From: Papaver somniferum
Taxonomy: Eukaryota; Streptophyta; Magnoliopsida; Ranunculales; Papaveraceae
NCBI RefSeq assembly: GCF_003573695.1
Contig: NW_020650526.1
Location: forward strand, 4,183,779-4,247,778
Direction of reading: 5' to 3'
DNA: 64,000 nucleotides
A program made the translations under genes and the position numbers. The notes beneath the pieces were generated by a model, which did no database searches, was not told the origin of the DNA, and saw only the letters and a program-made list of their open reading frames with translations. The stretch's first letter is position 1, and every line of letters starts with the position of its first letter. Shown one piece after another: positions 1-12,639 of this stretch.

Positions 1-26
1 CAGTCCTAATTCATATAAGTACGGTC

Positions 27-3000
27 TTAAAAACCTATTGGAGCATGAATATTCCAGCTCTCTTTAGGAGGAGATGTTGCTGAGAGTATTTTGCATGATA
101 AAGAGATCCTCTTCTTATGCATTTTTTCCTTTAGTTCTTCTGGGTATCCCAAGCTCATTCGTACTCCATCAATTACTTCCTCCTTTGCAACTTTCTTCAT
201 GATGTGCATGATATATATTGCACAATCGGGATGGTCTCCCTGTTGAGGTGTTGGGTAACTGATCATCTTTACTCTTTTTACAAGTTGACGGCCGAGGCTC
301 GACAAGCGGGTATTAATTGCTAACATGCAGTAATCTTCCATAAGGTTAGCATCATCTAGACACTGCTGTCTGGATTGGGCTTCCCAAGTGTTGTAGTGGA
401 AGAATTCGCCTTTATCTCATTCATACACAAGAAGCGTCCAATGCACGTTTTGATGTGACATTGGAATAATGATCTTCCTGGTTCCTTCCTCCATATTACT
501 GATGGGTAAGAACACAATAGTGTTTGCTTCTACTTGATGCACTCTGTCACTTAAATAAAACTGAAAAAGTAAAAAAAAATATCAGTGTAGTACATATGTA
601 CTGAGAATAATAGTGTAAAACAGATATACGAATGCATAATTTTTTGTTCCAACATTAAAAAAAAAATTGTTTCATTTAGTTTCGGAGATATGCTTTTCAG
701 ATTCTCAATATATAAAACAAAATAAGCATGAATCTTTTACTCATTGTAAAACAGTATGACAGATATGCACTGCACTTTACAAAGACATGATTCATGATGT
801 TGTTTATTGATATAAATTGGAAAACATACCCAGACAGTTGGATCAATGTGGAGTACTTGAATGTACTTTCTCTGTCCATTCACCGGTTGCTCATTGTGAT
901 ATGCCTTTTGTAGTTGGTATTGCCAGTAATTTATAAGATCCGCCTCTAAAGCCCTGCCATGTACCAGACCTTCAAATGTATCTACAGATAATATGTGATG
1001 ACCAATCACAGTAGGATCTTTCCAAGCATTGGATCTTCAAATTCAAATAATCCAAATCATTTACAAGCTTGATTCCAGTACATAATGTTTGTTAAAATGC
1101 AAGGCACCTATCCAAGAGAGACTCACATTGAGGTTGCTTTGTCAAAAAAGGAGATAGAAGTTTTCTTTGTGGTTCACTCATATCCTTATACAACGGATAT
1201 TTCCTTAGCTTCAACAATTTGCGTGCGACCTTCGGTTTTTTTGGCACTTCTAGAAGATTTGGACCACCTTTTCCTTTTCTCTTTTAAACCTTTTTCTGAA
1301 CTTTTTCTGTTGGGCAATCTTGTTCTACTGGGGTTTCAGTTCTGGACTTTGTTTTTCGTACTTTAATTCCAGACAGTCCTTTGCCACTCTCGAAATCATG
1401 ATCAACTCTATTCTGCGGGTGGCTCTGAGTTACTGGCTTATGAGGGGTAAATGTGATTGTTGGAGTATCTTTCTTCTCCTTAGCTGAGACTTTCGGATTT
1501 TTCTTCTCCTTGTCCATGACTGATGTAGTCTCCTTCTCTATTGATTTGACTTCATTACCCTTAGTAGCCAGCATATCTTAGAGTCTTTTGGCGAGTGGTA
1601 AATCGTCTTCCTCTGATGTTGGACTTACCCCAGCTTCGTTATCCTTCAATATAGCATACACGTAAAAAAAACAAATGAGTGACTAAAAAAGAAAAAAAAA
1701 TAAACATAAGAACATACATATTGTAGGATTATTTTCAGTACAGAACTTATGTACTGGTAGTTTCAGTGAGTACAGTACAATACAGAACTTATTTACGAAC
1801 ATAGTTGATGTTACTTTTAACTTTTTTGCTAATTATAACTACCTTCTGTAGGTCAACAAGAATTTGTAGAGTCTCAGCATATACATTAGTTTTTCCGATG
1901 CTCCTATTCTTTTTTAGTTGAGCTTCCTCTGCCTTTTCAGCATATAAAACTAGAGACTTCTGTTTCAAAATCGGCAGTATTAGTATATAAGTTAAATGCA
2001 TCATTAAAAACAAAACATAAATTCATTGAAGAAGTATATTTAGGTACATACAAGACTCTCTAATTTTTTGTAGATCTCTCATTCAGTGGGATGTTTCTTT
2101 CTGTCATTCTTCATTTTCGTCTTCCTTTCCACTTCATTGAATGGAATCGGATCCCAAGGTTTCCTTGTTTCCTGCATTTAAAATAAATCAGAAACAAACT
2201 ATTTGATGAAAAATTGATATATGTATTGTTGGATCTATGCATCAGAACCATATATGTACTAGGTTTTATAAGATGTTCATACTTCCTGTTTAGGTTGCTG
2301 AAGATCATATTTCAAACGAGCTTGTTTGGCTGTAGCTACAAAAATTTCAGAGGCTTCTTTAAGTGTAAGTGCAGTATTGATTTGAGCTTGCTCAGCAGAG
2401 GGATACATTTGAGCTTGATCTGATGCTCCTCTAGCAACTGCAGCTTCATTATGCGCAGGCGCAGCTGCAAGATGGATTTGAGGTGAATCAGGTGCACCTA
2501 GATCAATTGCAGGCTGTTGCGCCTCTTCTCCATTTTCAACATTTTGATCACTTGGTCCTAAACCCAAGTCAAAAGTTGGTCTTGAAGCTTGTGACGGAGG
2601 GTCCAAATATTTAGCGTAATACTTATCAAAGATTTGATAAGATTCCATTTTTTGCAAGCTTGGTAAACTACCCGTCAACGGGTACTCCAGAGAAAGAGTT
2701 CCTAATGATGGATAAAAATCACCGATAATTTCAGCTTCTAGAAACTTTGAGTACTCTTCGGTATAAATACCCTTGTCATGGATGGAAAGGTCAATCAGTT
2801 TCTCCATCGGCACAATATGCAGTTCTTTGAGACTCGGTAGCTCACAAAACAAGGGCACAAAGTGCATATTCGGCAATATTTCTTCAACAGATGCACCCTA
2901 TATAAATGCAATGCGAAACCGTATTATTTTATAGGATAACAAAGTATAAAATGGACTTAACTAGTATAACGTTCAATTTTCTCACTTGTCTCTTTCTAAG

Positions 3001-5890
3001 AGTACAAATTTCCGCTTCAATATTACCCAAAACTTGTGTCGCTGCTGTTTGTTGGAGTTCGGCTATTTCAGCCTGTTTTTCAACATATAGTGACATGTTC
3101 TTTTCAGTATTGCAGATGCGTACTTGTATGCATTTTAAATATATAGTGGGTATGCACTGACAATTTTTGTTGTATACAAATAAAACTAATACTAGAAGGA
3201 TTATAACTTTACCTGTGTTGGTTCTGCAATGCTCTTTTCCTCTTGCAGCTCTTTCACCTTTCGGTCCAAATCAGATCGACCCAAATTTTGAACTGTGAAA
3301 CTTCAAGATTGAATTATGTATGATTTTCTTCAGAGCTCTCCATAGCAGGCATGGTTGTATTAGCATTTCCCTGTTCATCCGGTTTTTCTTGCGTATCAAA
3401 TGGATTTTCCATTTCAGCTTATGTTTGCAATGGAGTAGTTGTTGACGAAACGGTGTCATCTGAATCATCCTGGTCTTCTTCAGAGCTGCTGATACCTTCT
3501 TCTTCAGGGCTACTGCTTGGAGGTGGAGGTGTGTAAGCTCTGTGATGTATATCATTCAAAAGACCTTCTAGTATACTAACATCAATGGGTAGACCGTCCT
3601 CTTTACTTCTATGTAACTCTCCCCATTTCTCTGTCATTTTCAGCTTCAAATATCATGCTTTTTTTCCAACTCCTCGAAATTATCTTTCTAGTCTTCTTCT
3701 AATGGTACGTCTTCAACTGGAAGACTTTGAGAAATTTCATTCAACATTTCTTTTTCATACATAGTATATTCATCCTTAAATTATTTTTTTGAACTGGTAA
3801 ACTACATATAACACACACATATAACCAGTTTTGTATCAGTATAACATATATGTGCTCAAGTAAATAGTGCAACTTTAATCAGTTTTTGTGATATGTATTG
3901 GTGCATCATTGTTTCCTAAACTTAAACTACAAGAAGCATAATGAAACAAAACTCATCCTAGTAATATGTATTGTTTTTCTTAGGGACTTACTGTGTATTT
4001 CGAAGCCTCCATATCCTTTAGAAACTCAGCAGATATTTCTTTGATGTTCCACCTTGCCGCTCTTGGAAGGTATCGATCAGCTGGTAACGCCAGTGGTTGC
4101 ACCAAGTGAGTATGCTTCGCATACAACAACTGTGAAAAAATAACATCAAGAGAATCAAATACAAAATCATAAATGACAGTACATTAAATATGTAATTGGG
4201 AAAAAAAAGCTTGTACTAGATGATCGATACCAGCAAATAGACGACACAACCAGTGATATCCTCGGGAGTATTGTAGTTCAGGTTGATTTTCTTCTCTAAG
4301 AAACTATGTATCAGGTCAGGCCAAGATACATTCTTTGACTTCTCAAGATCATCAACTAAACCAAAGTACTTTTCTTTGAGTTTATGAGCATCTTTTGTTG
4401 TAAAAAACAAAGTAATACACATAAACAGGCACAGTAGCTTGACCATATCTTCAATTGTTTGCTCAGTTTCTACTCTTGGTATCCTGTACTCCATATTTTC
4501 ATCATCTTCACTATCCGGTACTTCTTCATCACTTTCAGATTCAGAATTCTTCTTCCTAATTCCAGTACGCTTTAGCAGGTTCATGATCGCATCTTGTAGC
4601 ACTGGTCTTGTAACCGTGTTGCTATCACCAAAGTGTCTAATGTAGAATGGTTTCCGCCTCCATCCACCACCTCCCATCAAAAAGGTGTCATCGGCTCTTC
4701 TTCCTGCCATTCTTGGCATTCCAAACATTACACCCATTTTTTCTGGTGTCGACGTGATAATGTGTGTTTCACCTCTTCTTACAAACTCAAATGTGAGCTC
4801 ATTCCTGACTCGACCTTGTAACACTTCAAGTACTTCTTCACGGCACCTTCCAACTTTTCCCAATGACTTTCTCTGTACTTGGTGTGTCAGAACATCAAGA
4901 AAATCTGTCCATAAGAAGATTCGCCAATCTTTTGCAATGTGGCTTCACCCAAAGTATAATTACTCTCCTTTATTCTTGCAACCAAAATATGTAATGCTGT
5001 GAAACCATACCTACACAACTTCCTAACAGATTTTGGCACAGCTTTTCTGCAAAATTTAATTGGTTTTATTTCAGTATATCATTTATGTACTGCACATTCA
5101 TCGTTTCAGAAACACAAACAATCAGTATTGGCCTTATGTACTGCATATCAAAACATCATTATCACCACATAAAGGAAAATTAGACACATAAACAAAGAAG
5201 CTGATGAATATAGAGTACATAAACACTACAATCTCTCAGTATTTGCAAATATAGGCATGCCACAAACTGTTTTTCAATAGTTTTTCAATTATCCACTGAC
5301 AATGATAAATAAACATATAACCAATGTTACCCATTCACTACTGGACTTATGTACTGGTAAAAAAGACCCTAAATCATAGGAAAAAAAACCTCGGTACTTC
5401 ACATATTTACTGGTGGTTCTATGTATCAGAAACAAACAAATCATATTGGAAATCACTTTTGATTATTATTCTAAGGTTTTTAAGTTATGTACTGCCATTT
5501 TCTAAGTGCTAGAAACACAAAGTAGATGTTGCATGTAAGTTATGAAGTGTATTCATCAATTTTTCATCAATACCTCAAATATGTACTGGTGGATCTATGT
5601 CCCAGAAACACAAAAAACTTACTAAAATTGTTAGAAATAGTACCTTTTCTCTGATTTGGTGCCTTTATACTCGGTTTTTTTCCTTTCATGGTTAGTACAT
5701 CTAGAGATTCATCATCCGATGAACTTTTAGAAGCTTTTTTCTTTGGTGTTTCAACCTTTTAACTCTTTTTCCTCTTTGATTTTCGTCTTGGATTTCTTGA
5801 ATCGTCTTCTGATGTTCTAGGAGCAGTGATATCATCCATTATTGTTTCTTCTTCTTGAATTGTTCTTGTGATTCTTCTTCTTTTAGCCAT
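27..5890 (-). pseudogene. Ulp1-like (C48) cysteine protease gene of transposon type, decayed
   Basis: Multi-exon gene read on the minus strand. The start at 5890 opens a Lys/Arg-rich, nuclear-signal-like first exon (MAKRRRITRT...) that hits a TAA at codon 44 (5759-5761). A central plant-specific domain lies at 5050-4216, broken by a frameshift near 4864. A low-complexity linker at 2876-2277 contains TFDLGLGPS. The C48 core runs from about 1010 to 27: catalytic-type His in NVHWTLLVYE (His codon 441-443), a polar residue in FHYNTW, and Cys in GDHPDCAIYIM (codon 222-224). A TGA at 417-419 interrupts the core between His and Cys. Known: Ulp1 proteases remove SUMO, and Ulp1 genes are carried by some plant Mutator-like elements (Kaonashi/CUMULE type). 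Inferred: this is such a copy and is non-functional. Exon borders are approximate. Confidence 0.72.
4216..4863 (-). pseudogene. Central plant-specific domain exon of the Ulp1-type gene
   Basis: A 215-residue open stretch. It holds a block resembling the N-terminal domain (DUF1985-like) commonly paired with Ulp1 in plant transposons: FEFVRRGETHIITSTPEKMG followed by VMFGMPRMAG. An acidic serine run follows (SESESDEEVPDSEDDE), then a helical segment rich in Cys and Phe. The preceding minus-strand sequence at 5047-4890 reads KSVRKLCRYGFTALHILVAR in another frame and fits as the start of the same domain, so a frameshift separates them. The domain assignment rests on pattern only. Confidence 0.55.
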
Positions 5891-6264
5891 TATCAGAAGA
5901 GAATATAGGTTTTAGGGGTTTTCAAACTAGCAAAAATCTCTGAATGATTTTTTAGATATGTTGTCTCAAAAATCTCTGAATCAAATGGGCTTTTGATTCT
6001 CTGAGTTCTCTGTGAAGAGAAATTTTTGATTCTCTGAATTCTCTGTGAAGATAGTAACAATTTGAAACCGTAAGAAGAAGTTGGTGGTACGGGAAAGAGA
6101 AACCGTTCAAGTTGAAGGTGTTTACACGCGAGTGGTGCTAGGGTATTCTGGTCAATTTGCTTGTTTCAAATAATTATGGACCTAGTCATAAGCCTAAAAT
6201 CATGTTGGACCCTAGTATAACTAACTTAATGGGCTTTGAACCAACCAGCAAATTATCCATTTCT
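5891..6264 (-). other. 5' flank of the Ulp1-type gene and probable element end
   Basis: No reading frame. It holds a repeated phrase (aatctctgaat..., 5935-6050) and then AGGGTATTCTGGTCAATT (6139-6156) and tggacc motifs. The same phrase recurs in the same orientation at 11004-11021 as AGGGTATTTTGGCCAATT, followed by tggtcc motifs. I infer that both are outer ends of related DNA transposons. A 9-11 bp target duplication was not identified. Confidence 0.35.
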
Positions 6265-8129
6265 TTTTGAGAAATTGCTATGTGGTCCAAAAACCCATCT
6301 ACCTGTTATCCTACGGTCCGGTGGAAAATATCATTTATTCGGAGGTCCAAAAATAAAGAAATTACCTAGATGCCCATATTTCGCGCGTATGAAATAAAAG
6401 CCTTCTTATCCCTAGTCATTACGATCCTCAAAAAGAACACCAATACAGAAAATCAAATGACCGAAAAATAAATGAAAAACCAACAAAATCAAAACCCCGA
6501 AACCACTGAAATCTCGATTTGATGGATATAAAAACCATAAAATAAAACCTAGATTGTAGAAAATCATCAAAACGTAGATCTACAATGGAAAGATCATCAA
6601 AACCTAGATTTATAATTAAGAAATTTTCAAAAATCACAACCTATGGTGAAGTAATTAATCATCAAAACCCCAGAACACAAAAAATATACAGTTGTTTTGA
6701 TGAAGATTCGATTTGAACATGATTTTATGATTAGTTGATTACAAGAGAAAAGTACATAAGAAATATAGGAAAATTGACCTTTCAAACCTCTGTTACTCGC
6801 CAAGAAAAAGTACCCAATAAAGGTAATGCAAAAAAATTGTTTATTTCGCTTATAATTTAGCTATTTTCTTAATACCAATTTCTTGTTGTTTATTATCCTA
6901 CAGCGCATATCCATATGTACTCAGGAAAAAATTGATTCCTTGAATACATATCATAAACTGATTCCTTGCAGTACATATCTTATATAAAACCCTGGTTTAT
7001 TCTTAAATATGAACCTACAGACTACAAACTACAATACATATTGATATTTATTTAGGGAAAAACTGACTCGTAGATGCAGTACATATAATTATGTACTGTG
7101 TAAACCCATAGCCCTAGTTTATAAATGAATATGATCCTAAAATATAAGTTGATATGTACTTAGTTACATATGTATTGGGTACATATCAATATACTACCTT
7201 GCAAATTGAAAAAAATTATATATTCTTGTGCTTTGTATTTTGGTTTCTGATGCTTTGAACACCAACAATATGTTTTTGACTGTACATATTGATATGCACC
7301 GAGATAAACTGATTTCATATAATTGAATGCCACATTATGTTTTTGATAATACATACTGATATGTACTTAAACAAACAGATTTCATATGCTTTGAAATAAC
7401 CTTGTTGATTATGGAAGTAATGTGAAGAATACAAAAAGGATTACAAAAGCCCCTAAAACTATTTCAAGACATGTTTGTGGATATGATTCTATAGGATGTG
7501 AAGGAGGCATGGAGGATGGATTTTGTGGTGGAAGAGGACCCAATGAAGAGATGGACATGTGAGTGGTTTGGTGATAGTTTTAGCTTTGTAGGTAACTGTG
7601 CTGGTGGATCGATCTGAAGATTTTAGCATGGATACAATGTTGTAAAGGTTGGTCATGGTTCCGTAACTCGTTCTGGGTCTAGTGTGATAGTGGAAATTGG
7701 TGGTTGTGTCGACTATTTAAAGCTTTGTTTGCTTCAATATTACTGTAACGAACTAACGAAGAGTTATTCTAAAACAATTAATGTTATCTCTTGTACAATA
7801 TAGTTTTGTGATTCTGCATCCTGACAACTACAAATATTAGTTTTGTGCATTATGTAATGCTTTATGATCAACACTGACAGTATGTATTGATATGTACTAA
7901 AAGTGAATATCGTTTTGTACAAGGTAATCATATCAGATTTTAGGTGACAATACATATAAGTTCTAAAAATTAAAATCTTAAAACATTTACGATGAATTAT
8001 GTAAATTTAGCAGGATACCTTATTACAAAAAATGTAATTAGTATTTTGATTTGCAAATGTTATTCTTTTGCTGCGGTAGTCAGTGTTTTTTTTTTAATTA
8101 CAATGCTGTATTGTTAGTTTCCATCTATA

Positions 8130-8604
8130 GTACTGCAACATACTAGTAGTATGAAAGACCGAAAAATAGTATGAAGCTTTAAAATACAGGCAGTACATAT
8201 TTGCACGTACTATAAACCTATGCGCATGAACTTAAACTCATAATTTTCAATACAAAATGGTCTGCAGAAAAAAGAACAAACAAACTGAATGTGTTCCATT
8301 ACTTCTTATAGTAACGCAACATACTAGTCGTATGTATTTACTACAAAATATTAAGAAAATAATATCAAGCTTAAAATACTGGGAGTACATATCTGCATGT
8401 TCTGTAAAACCATGCGCATGAACTTAAATTCATAATTTTCAATACAAAATGGCCTGCAAAAAAAAGAACAAACAAACTGAATGTGTTCCAATACTTCTTT
8501 TAATTATGCAACATACAAGTCGTATGTATTTACTACAAAAGACTAAGAAAATAATATCAAGCTTAAAATACTGGAGTACATATATGCATGTTCTGTAAAA
8601 CCTG
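8130..8604. repeat. 192-bp tandem repeat, about 2.5 copies
   Basis: The phrase TGCGCATGAACTTAAA starts at 8221 and again at 8413, and the whole intervening unit repeats. It includes aaaagaacaaacaaactgaa, the palindrome motif and the run-in to gcatgttctgtaaaacc. A partial, more diverged copy precedes it from about 8130. Confidence 0.85.
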
Positions 8605-8742
8605 ACGTGCAAACATGACTCTACCAACTTTAATACATATTGATATGTACTGATTGAAGCCCTAGTACATATCCATATGCACTGATTTTCAGACTCTTCA
8701 AGTTGATGAGTCTCTTTCTTGGCCTTGACGCATGCGAGTCTA

Positions 8743-8926
8743 CTCACCACATTGACTTGTTTGCTGAATCTCCAGCGGGCATAGCTGCATCTGTCGTTTT
8801 TTCTTTGAATGTGAGCTTTTCTCAGACTCCCTTGCTCACCACATTGACTTATTTGTTGAATCACCAGCGGGCATAGATGCATCTGTCGTTTCTTCTTTGA
8901 ATATGAGATTTTCTCGGACTCCCTTA
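8743..8926. repeat. 92-bp tandem duplication
   Basis: CTCACCACATTGACTT starts at 8743 and again at 8835. Both units continue through the same phrases (ccagcgggcata, gcatctgtcgttt, ttctttgaat) with few differences. Confidence 0.88.
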
Positions 8927-11171
8927 TAGCTTTTTTCATTTATCCAAATCATGTCGCAGAATTGTCAACAACCAAAGTCGCAATTACTATCAAGAGTCAA
9001 GATTCAACCATCAAGGACTTAAGATTATGCAATATGGTTTTTTTCCACTAGAAAATTCTAAAAATCCAAACACCCAAAAGAATCTAACAAACTCTTGTAT
9101 ACGACGTCAGTATTAGAAGAAACACACATTAAGAATTCACGTAAATAGACCAAAATAAATTAGTACATACTGGTATGTACAGAGTGAAAAACTAGTACGT
9201 ACTGATATATAATGAGTGAAAACCTAGTACATAGTAATATGTAATTAGTGAAACCAAATGCAAAGGAAACATCGAGACACTTTTATTATTAAAGTACATA
9301 TCCTACAATACATATTTTCTATTACTCAGTACATATTATACACTACATAACTACCAGTATTAATTAGTGCATATTTTCTGTTACTTAATATATACCTGAT
9401 AGTACATATCTTCCCAATTCCCATTATTAAGAATAAATCATAGAAATGGGTATGAATTATCTGAGTAAACAAACCATATAGTATACCTGTGTCGTAGATG
9501 TAAAACACTCGAGCAATGGAAAAATGTCCTTGTTCGAATTTGAAAGTTTCTGACACTTAAGCAATCAGTTGGAGGCCTCAAAAATATATCAAGATATTGG
9601 GGATGCAAACATTTGCACCTGACAATGAGCAATGTCACACACCATATTACTGGGGTATAACTTTAAATAAATCCGACGAACCACAATGGGTGATATAAAA
9701 GAAAGAAGATAAAAATCTTCAATTGTAGACAAATCTGGTGCAAATCCACATTTTTCCTCATAATTTCCTGGCATTCCTAAGCTAAACATCGCATTTCCAC
9801 TGATGCTAGTTGATCCAGCGACACAAACCATGTCAAGTTTTTCCATTATCATTCAATGAAGCACTATCTGTAAGAAGACCCTAGTTTTTTTCACTAACAA
9901 CACGAAGTCATGTCTAGTATAGTCTAGTATCCAACATCAAATTCAAGATTAAGTAATGAGTAAACTACAGTTAAAAATTACCTCCTTTCGTTTTAGCCTT
10001 GTGCAGTCAGAGAAGAAAGACACTACTATCCCTAACTGGTAACTATATTGTATCCACATAATAGAAAAGTTTACACTCATAAAAAGGCCACCACTAATAT
10101 ATAGTATGCTTCCAACAGTAGAGGCAAAAACCTAAAGATACATTCTCCAATACATAAATTGGAACTAATATATATATAAACAATATTTAAAGAACTGAAT
10201 TCCTAATGTTATAAACCAAAAACATACTGATATGTAAAAATTCAAAAAACAGTACATATCAATATGTACTGAGTGAAAACCTAATACATTGATGAATGTA
10301 CCATTTGATCCAAAAGACCTGATAACTCACGAAAGTATGCTTTATTACTACTAGTTTTGGAGTTATATATTCTAGTAATTCCACCTAGCAATTCCACCTC
10401 ATTTAATCCAACAAGCAATTCCACCTCAAAACCAAGATCTTGTAAACCCCCACTGAATTCTTCCACTAAAACAGTCAGATTTATTAAAAAACGCCACACC
10501 AACAACACAATTGTCAGTCCCAAAATGTATAAGCTATTGCATAATTGTCATTTTCGTCAAATTCCATCACAAAACATACTGAATGCTTCAATTTTAACAT
10601 AATAAATTAGGAAACAAAGCAAACAAAAAATCCAAAATAAGCCCTAACCTGAAAAATGGATGTTGAGTTTCAGGAAACAAAGGTTGTTATTTATGTGGAA
10701 TCAAGAGATTTCGATCTTATATTAGGATGATACCCGAACGAACCCTAAAAAAAACCATCAGATGAAGACATTAAAGAAAAAAACATAAATTAAATCAACT
10801 TATGTACCCATCCAATCGTTCGAACTTGAATCGAAATTAGTTGGAGATGAAAAATGATGATTCACCATTATTGCCTCTTCTGGTTTTAGTTTGAATCGAG
10901 AGTTGGAAATTTTCGGGTTTTTTCCACCAAACACCATCGCCAAATCTCTCTAATTTGTGATGAACGAACGAACTGATAAAACATAATTAGATCCGATTTA
11001 AAAGGGTATTTTGGCCAATTAGAAAATACACTTTATAACTTCCGCACGTGGCGAGTAAAAAATCTGGTCCAAAAACATGTTTTTGGACCAACGATTAAAT
11101 TTGATTTAGGACTGGATTAACCACTAAACGGGTCTCCTAAAACTGGATTAACCAGTAATTCCTAGTTTTTT

Positions 11172-11278
11172 TTTCTAACTCTCATGTTTTTGGGCTTAAA
11201 CAGATTTCATTTTTTTTGAGTCCACTTAGAAATATTAGAGGGCTAAGAGCAAGTCCAGTGGGACTACAAAGTAGAAAC
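11172..11278 (+). other. Spacer with a possible Harbinger-type terminus
   Basis: A short AT-rich spacer. At 11247 it contains TAA followed by GAGCAAGTCCAGTGGGA (from 11246). This matches the general form of plant PIF/Harbinger or Tourist ends (GAGCAAGTCCA after a TAA target). If genuine, it could be the outer left end of the Harbinger element whose transposase starts near 17160, with the retroelement at 11279-15700 inserted within it. No matching right end was found. Confidence 0.2.
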
Positions 11279-11336
11279 ATAATAATAATAATAATAATAA
11301 TTATTATTATTATAATTATTTTTTTTTAAAAACGAA
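11279..11336 (-). repeat. (AAT)n microsatellite and A-run at the RT element 3' end
   Basis: On the minus strand the ORF end is followed after a few bases by an A-run and then by alternating AAT and ATT units. Short A/T-rich simple repeats are the usual tails of non-LTR elements. A second (ATT)n tract lies at 15790-15808, upstream of the element. Confidence 0.7.
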
Positions 11337-11342
11337 AAGAAT

Positions 11343-12275
11343 TTACACAGGGTTGGCAGGGAGTCTAGCAACAATCTGCGCTCCCACACCTTTTTGAATA
11401 ACAATACCTAGCCTATGAAAGGGAGACTCGCCAATCTTATGATTGGCATCATGACTAACAAAGCAATTTCTTAAACGTTTCCAAAAAGAGATAGTGTCGA
11501 CTCCGAGTTCACCTAATGTAGAGAAATCCAAAATGCCAAAACCGTACCCATGAGTAACACATTTATCTAGATATTTAGTGCATTTATGAGTGACAGCCGC
11601 AAAAATAGCACGCCTAGGTATAAAATTGCGAGTACTAGCACTTGTGAAGGGAGACACAACCGTAACATCGAAGCATACATCCTTCCCATCTTCCCAATTA
11701 TATACAAAAATATCAGGGGGTTTGAAACCATTTTCAATATCCGACAAAAAACCCAAAGATACTTCCTTCCTCGCTGTCACACTAGATTTACAACATATAT
11801 CCGCTAAGATATCTCTAGCCATATTGTGCCTAAATTTGGGACCCACATCCTTAGCACAGTGCACCACGTGATCTCAAAAGATATTCATGACACGATTACA
11901 ACTAGGACACTGACTTTCTTTGGCAAAGAATGGGATGCCTAGCCGATACATGAGCACAGAACTGAACTGTCTTAGCCCAACTGTTTGATTAAGACCACTA
12001 ATTGGGATGGCTTTGAGAAAATCCATCGCATGTTCAACTCGATTGCACTGCCATAAAATGGCATCACGCTTAGTTAAGTTGTAGCAGGTAGGAATTCGTT
12101 CCTTGACAACACCAAAATATGCAACTGCCAGGGACTGCATGTACTTGGGGGAAGCATCATTGATGTTGAAGTTGCGAAGAGATAAACCACAATCTTGAGT
12201 AAACGACTGCAGATCATGCTGAAACATATGGCCATGATCTGTATCTGCTGGTAACCGCAGGATAATATTTTGCAA
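11343..12275 (-). pseudogene. CCHC finger and endonuclease-like C-terminus of the RT element
   Basis: Two open blocks (12275-11877 and 11867-11343) are separated by a TGA at 11874-11876. Read through it, the protein gives CPSCNRVMNIF-stop-DHVVHC, a C-x2-C-x(8-9)-H-x4-C finger. Next come a helical segment (HNMARDILADICC) and PPDIFVYNWEDGKDVCFDVT, with the PD...(D)V-T spacing of restriction-like endonucleases, and finally a conserved tail ending GVGAQIVARLPANPV. The stop looks like a single-base change of a Gly codon. The nuclease assignment is inferred from motif and position. Confidence 0.55.
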
Positions 12276-12639
12276 ATAATGAGTATGAGCTTGAGAGGCT
12301 AAGTAGCAATACTTACCAATGTCTGCGATACTATGAACACCTAAACCTCCATATTTATTGGCAAAGTGACAATACGTTGTTGAACCAAACCTAAACCTGC
12401 ACCATCACCCACAATTAACTACCGCAAGTACTGCATAAGATTGTTATCAAAAACCGAGGTGGCTTCTTGTAAATCCATAGGACTAGTGGTACGGAGTGAA
12501 AAGTAAAGTCTGGAAACACCGGTGCAGTTACGTAAAAGAAGAAGCTCACTCTGTGGGTCTTGGAGTTTCCTAACTTTCTACATGAGATGTATAGTTTTAT
12601 CAACCGTGTTCATAACTGAATCACTGTAATATTGCATAT

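Larger units (their letters stand above)
6904..10280. repeat. Dispersed palindromic TACATAT..ATATGTA motif array
   Basis: Roughly twenty imperfect inverted-repeat copies are scattered at irregular spacing. Clear examples are near 7080 (cagtacatataattatgtac), 7283, 7348, 7880, 8631, 8662, 9162 and 10251 (agtacatatcaatatgtact). Several are followed by gagtgaaaacctagt (9178-9265 and 10270). Shorter versions occur inside the introns of the Ulp1-type gene (583, 1733, 5083, 5333, 5480, 5578). This resembles subterminal transposase-binding repeats of plant DNA transposons, but the function is not shown. Confidence 0.7.
6265..11170. mobile_element. Probable non-autonomous DNA transposon(s), non-coding
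   Basis: About 4.9 kb without a convincing gene. Its two ends (6280-6390 and 10995-11165) both carry GGTCCAAAAA-type motifs next to an ATGCCC or ATACCC phrase in inverted arrangement, like diverged terminal inverted repeats. The interior from 6900 to 10280 is studded with inverted-repeat copies of (AG)TACATAT-NN-ATATGTACT. A gene-like fragment near 9589-9852 (minus) could not be recognised. The boundaries are an inference. Confidence 0.35.

Noticed and set aside
1085..1366. 93-codon plus-strand frame, and other plus-strand frames at 2214-2423, 2906-3160, 4439-5002
   Set aside because: Antisense to exons and introns of the Ulp1-type gene; the minus-strand reading carries the recognisable motifs.
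9326..9852. Minus-strand frames with phrases such as VCVAGSTSISGNAMFSLGMP
   Set aside because: Looks somewhat protein-like, but no motif is recognised and the frame breaks quickly. May be a decayed captured fragment; too weak to annotate.
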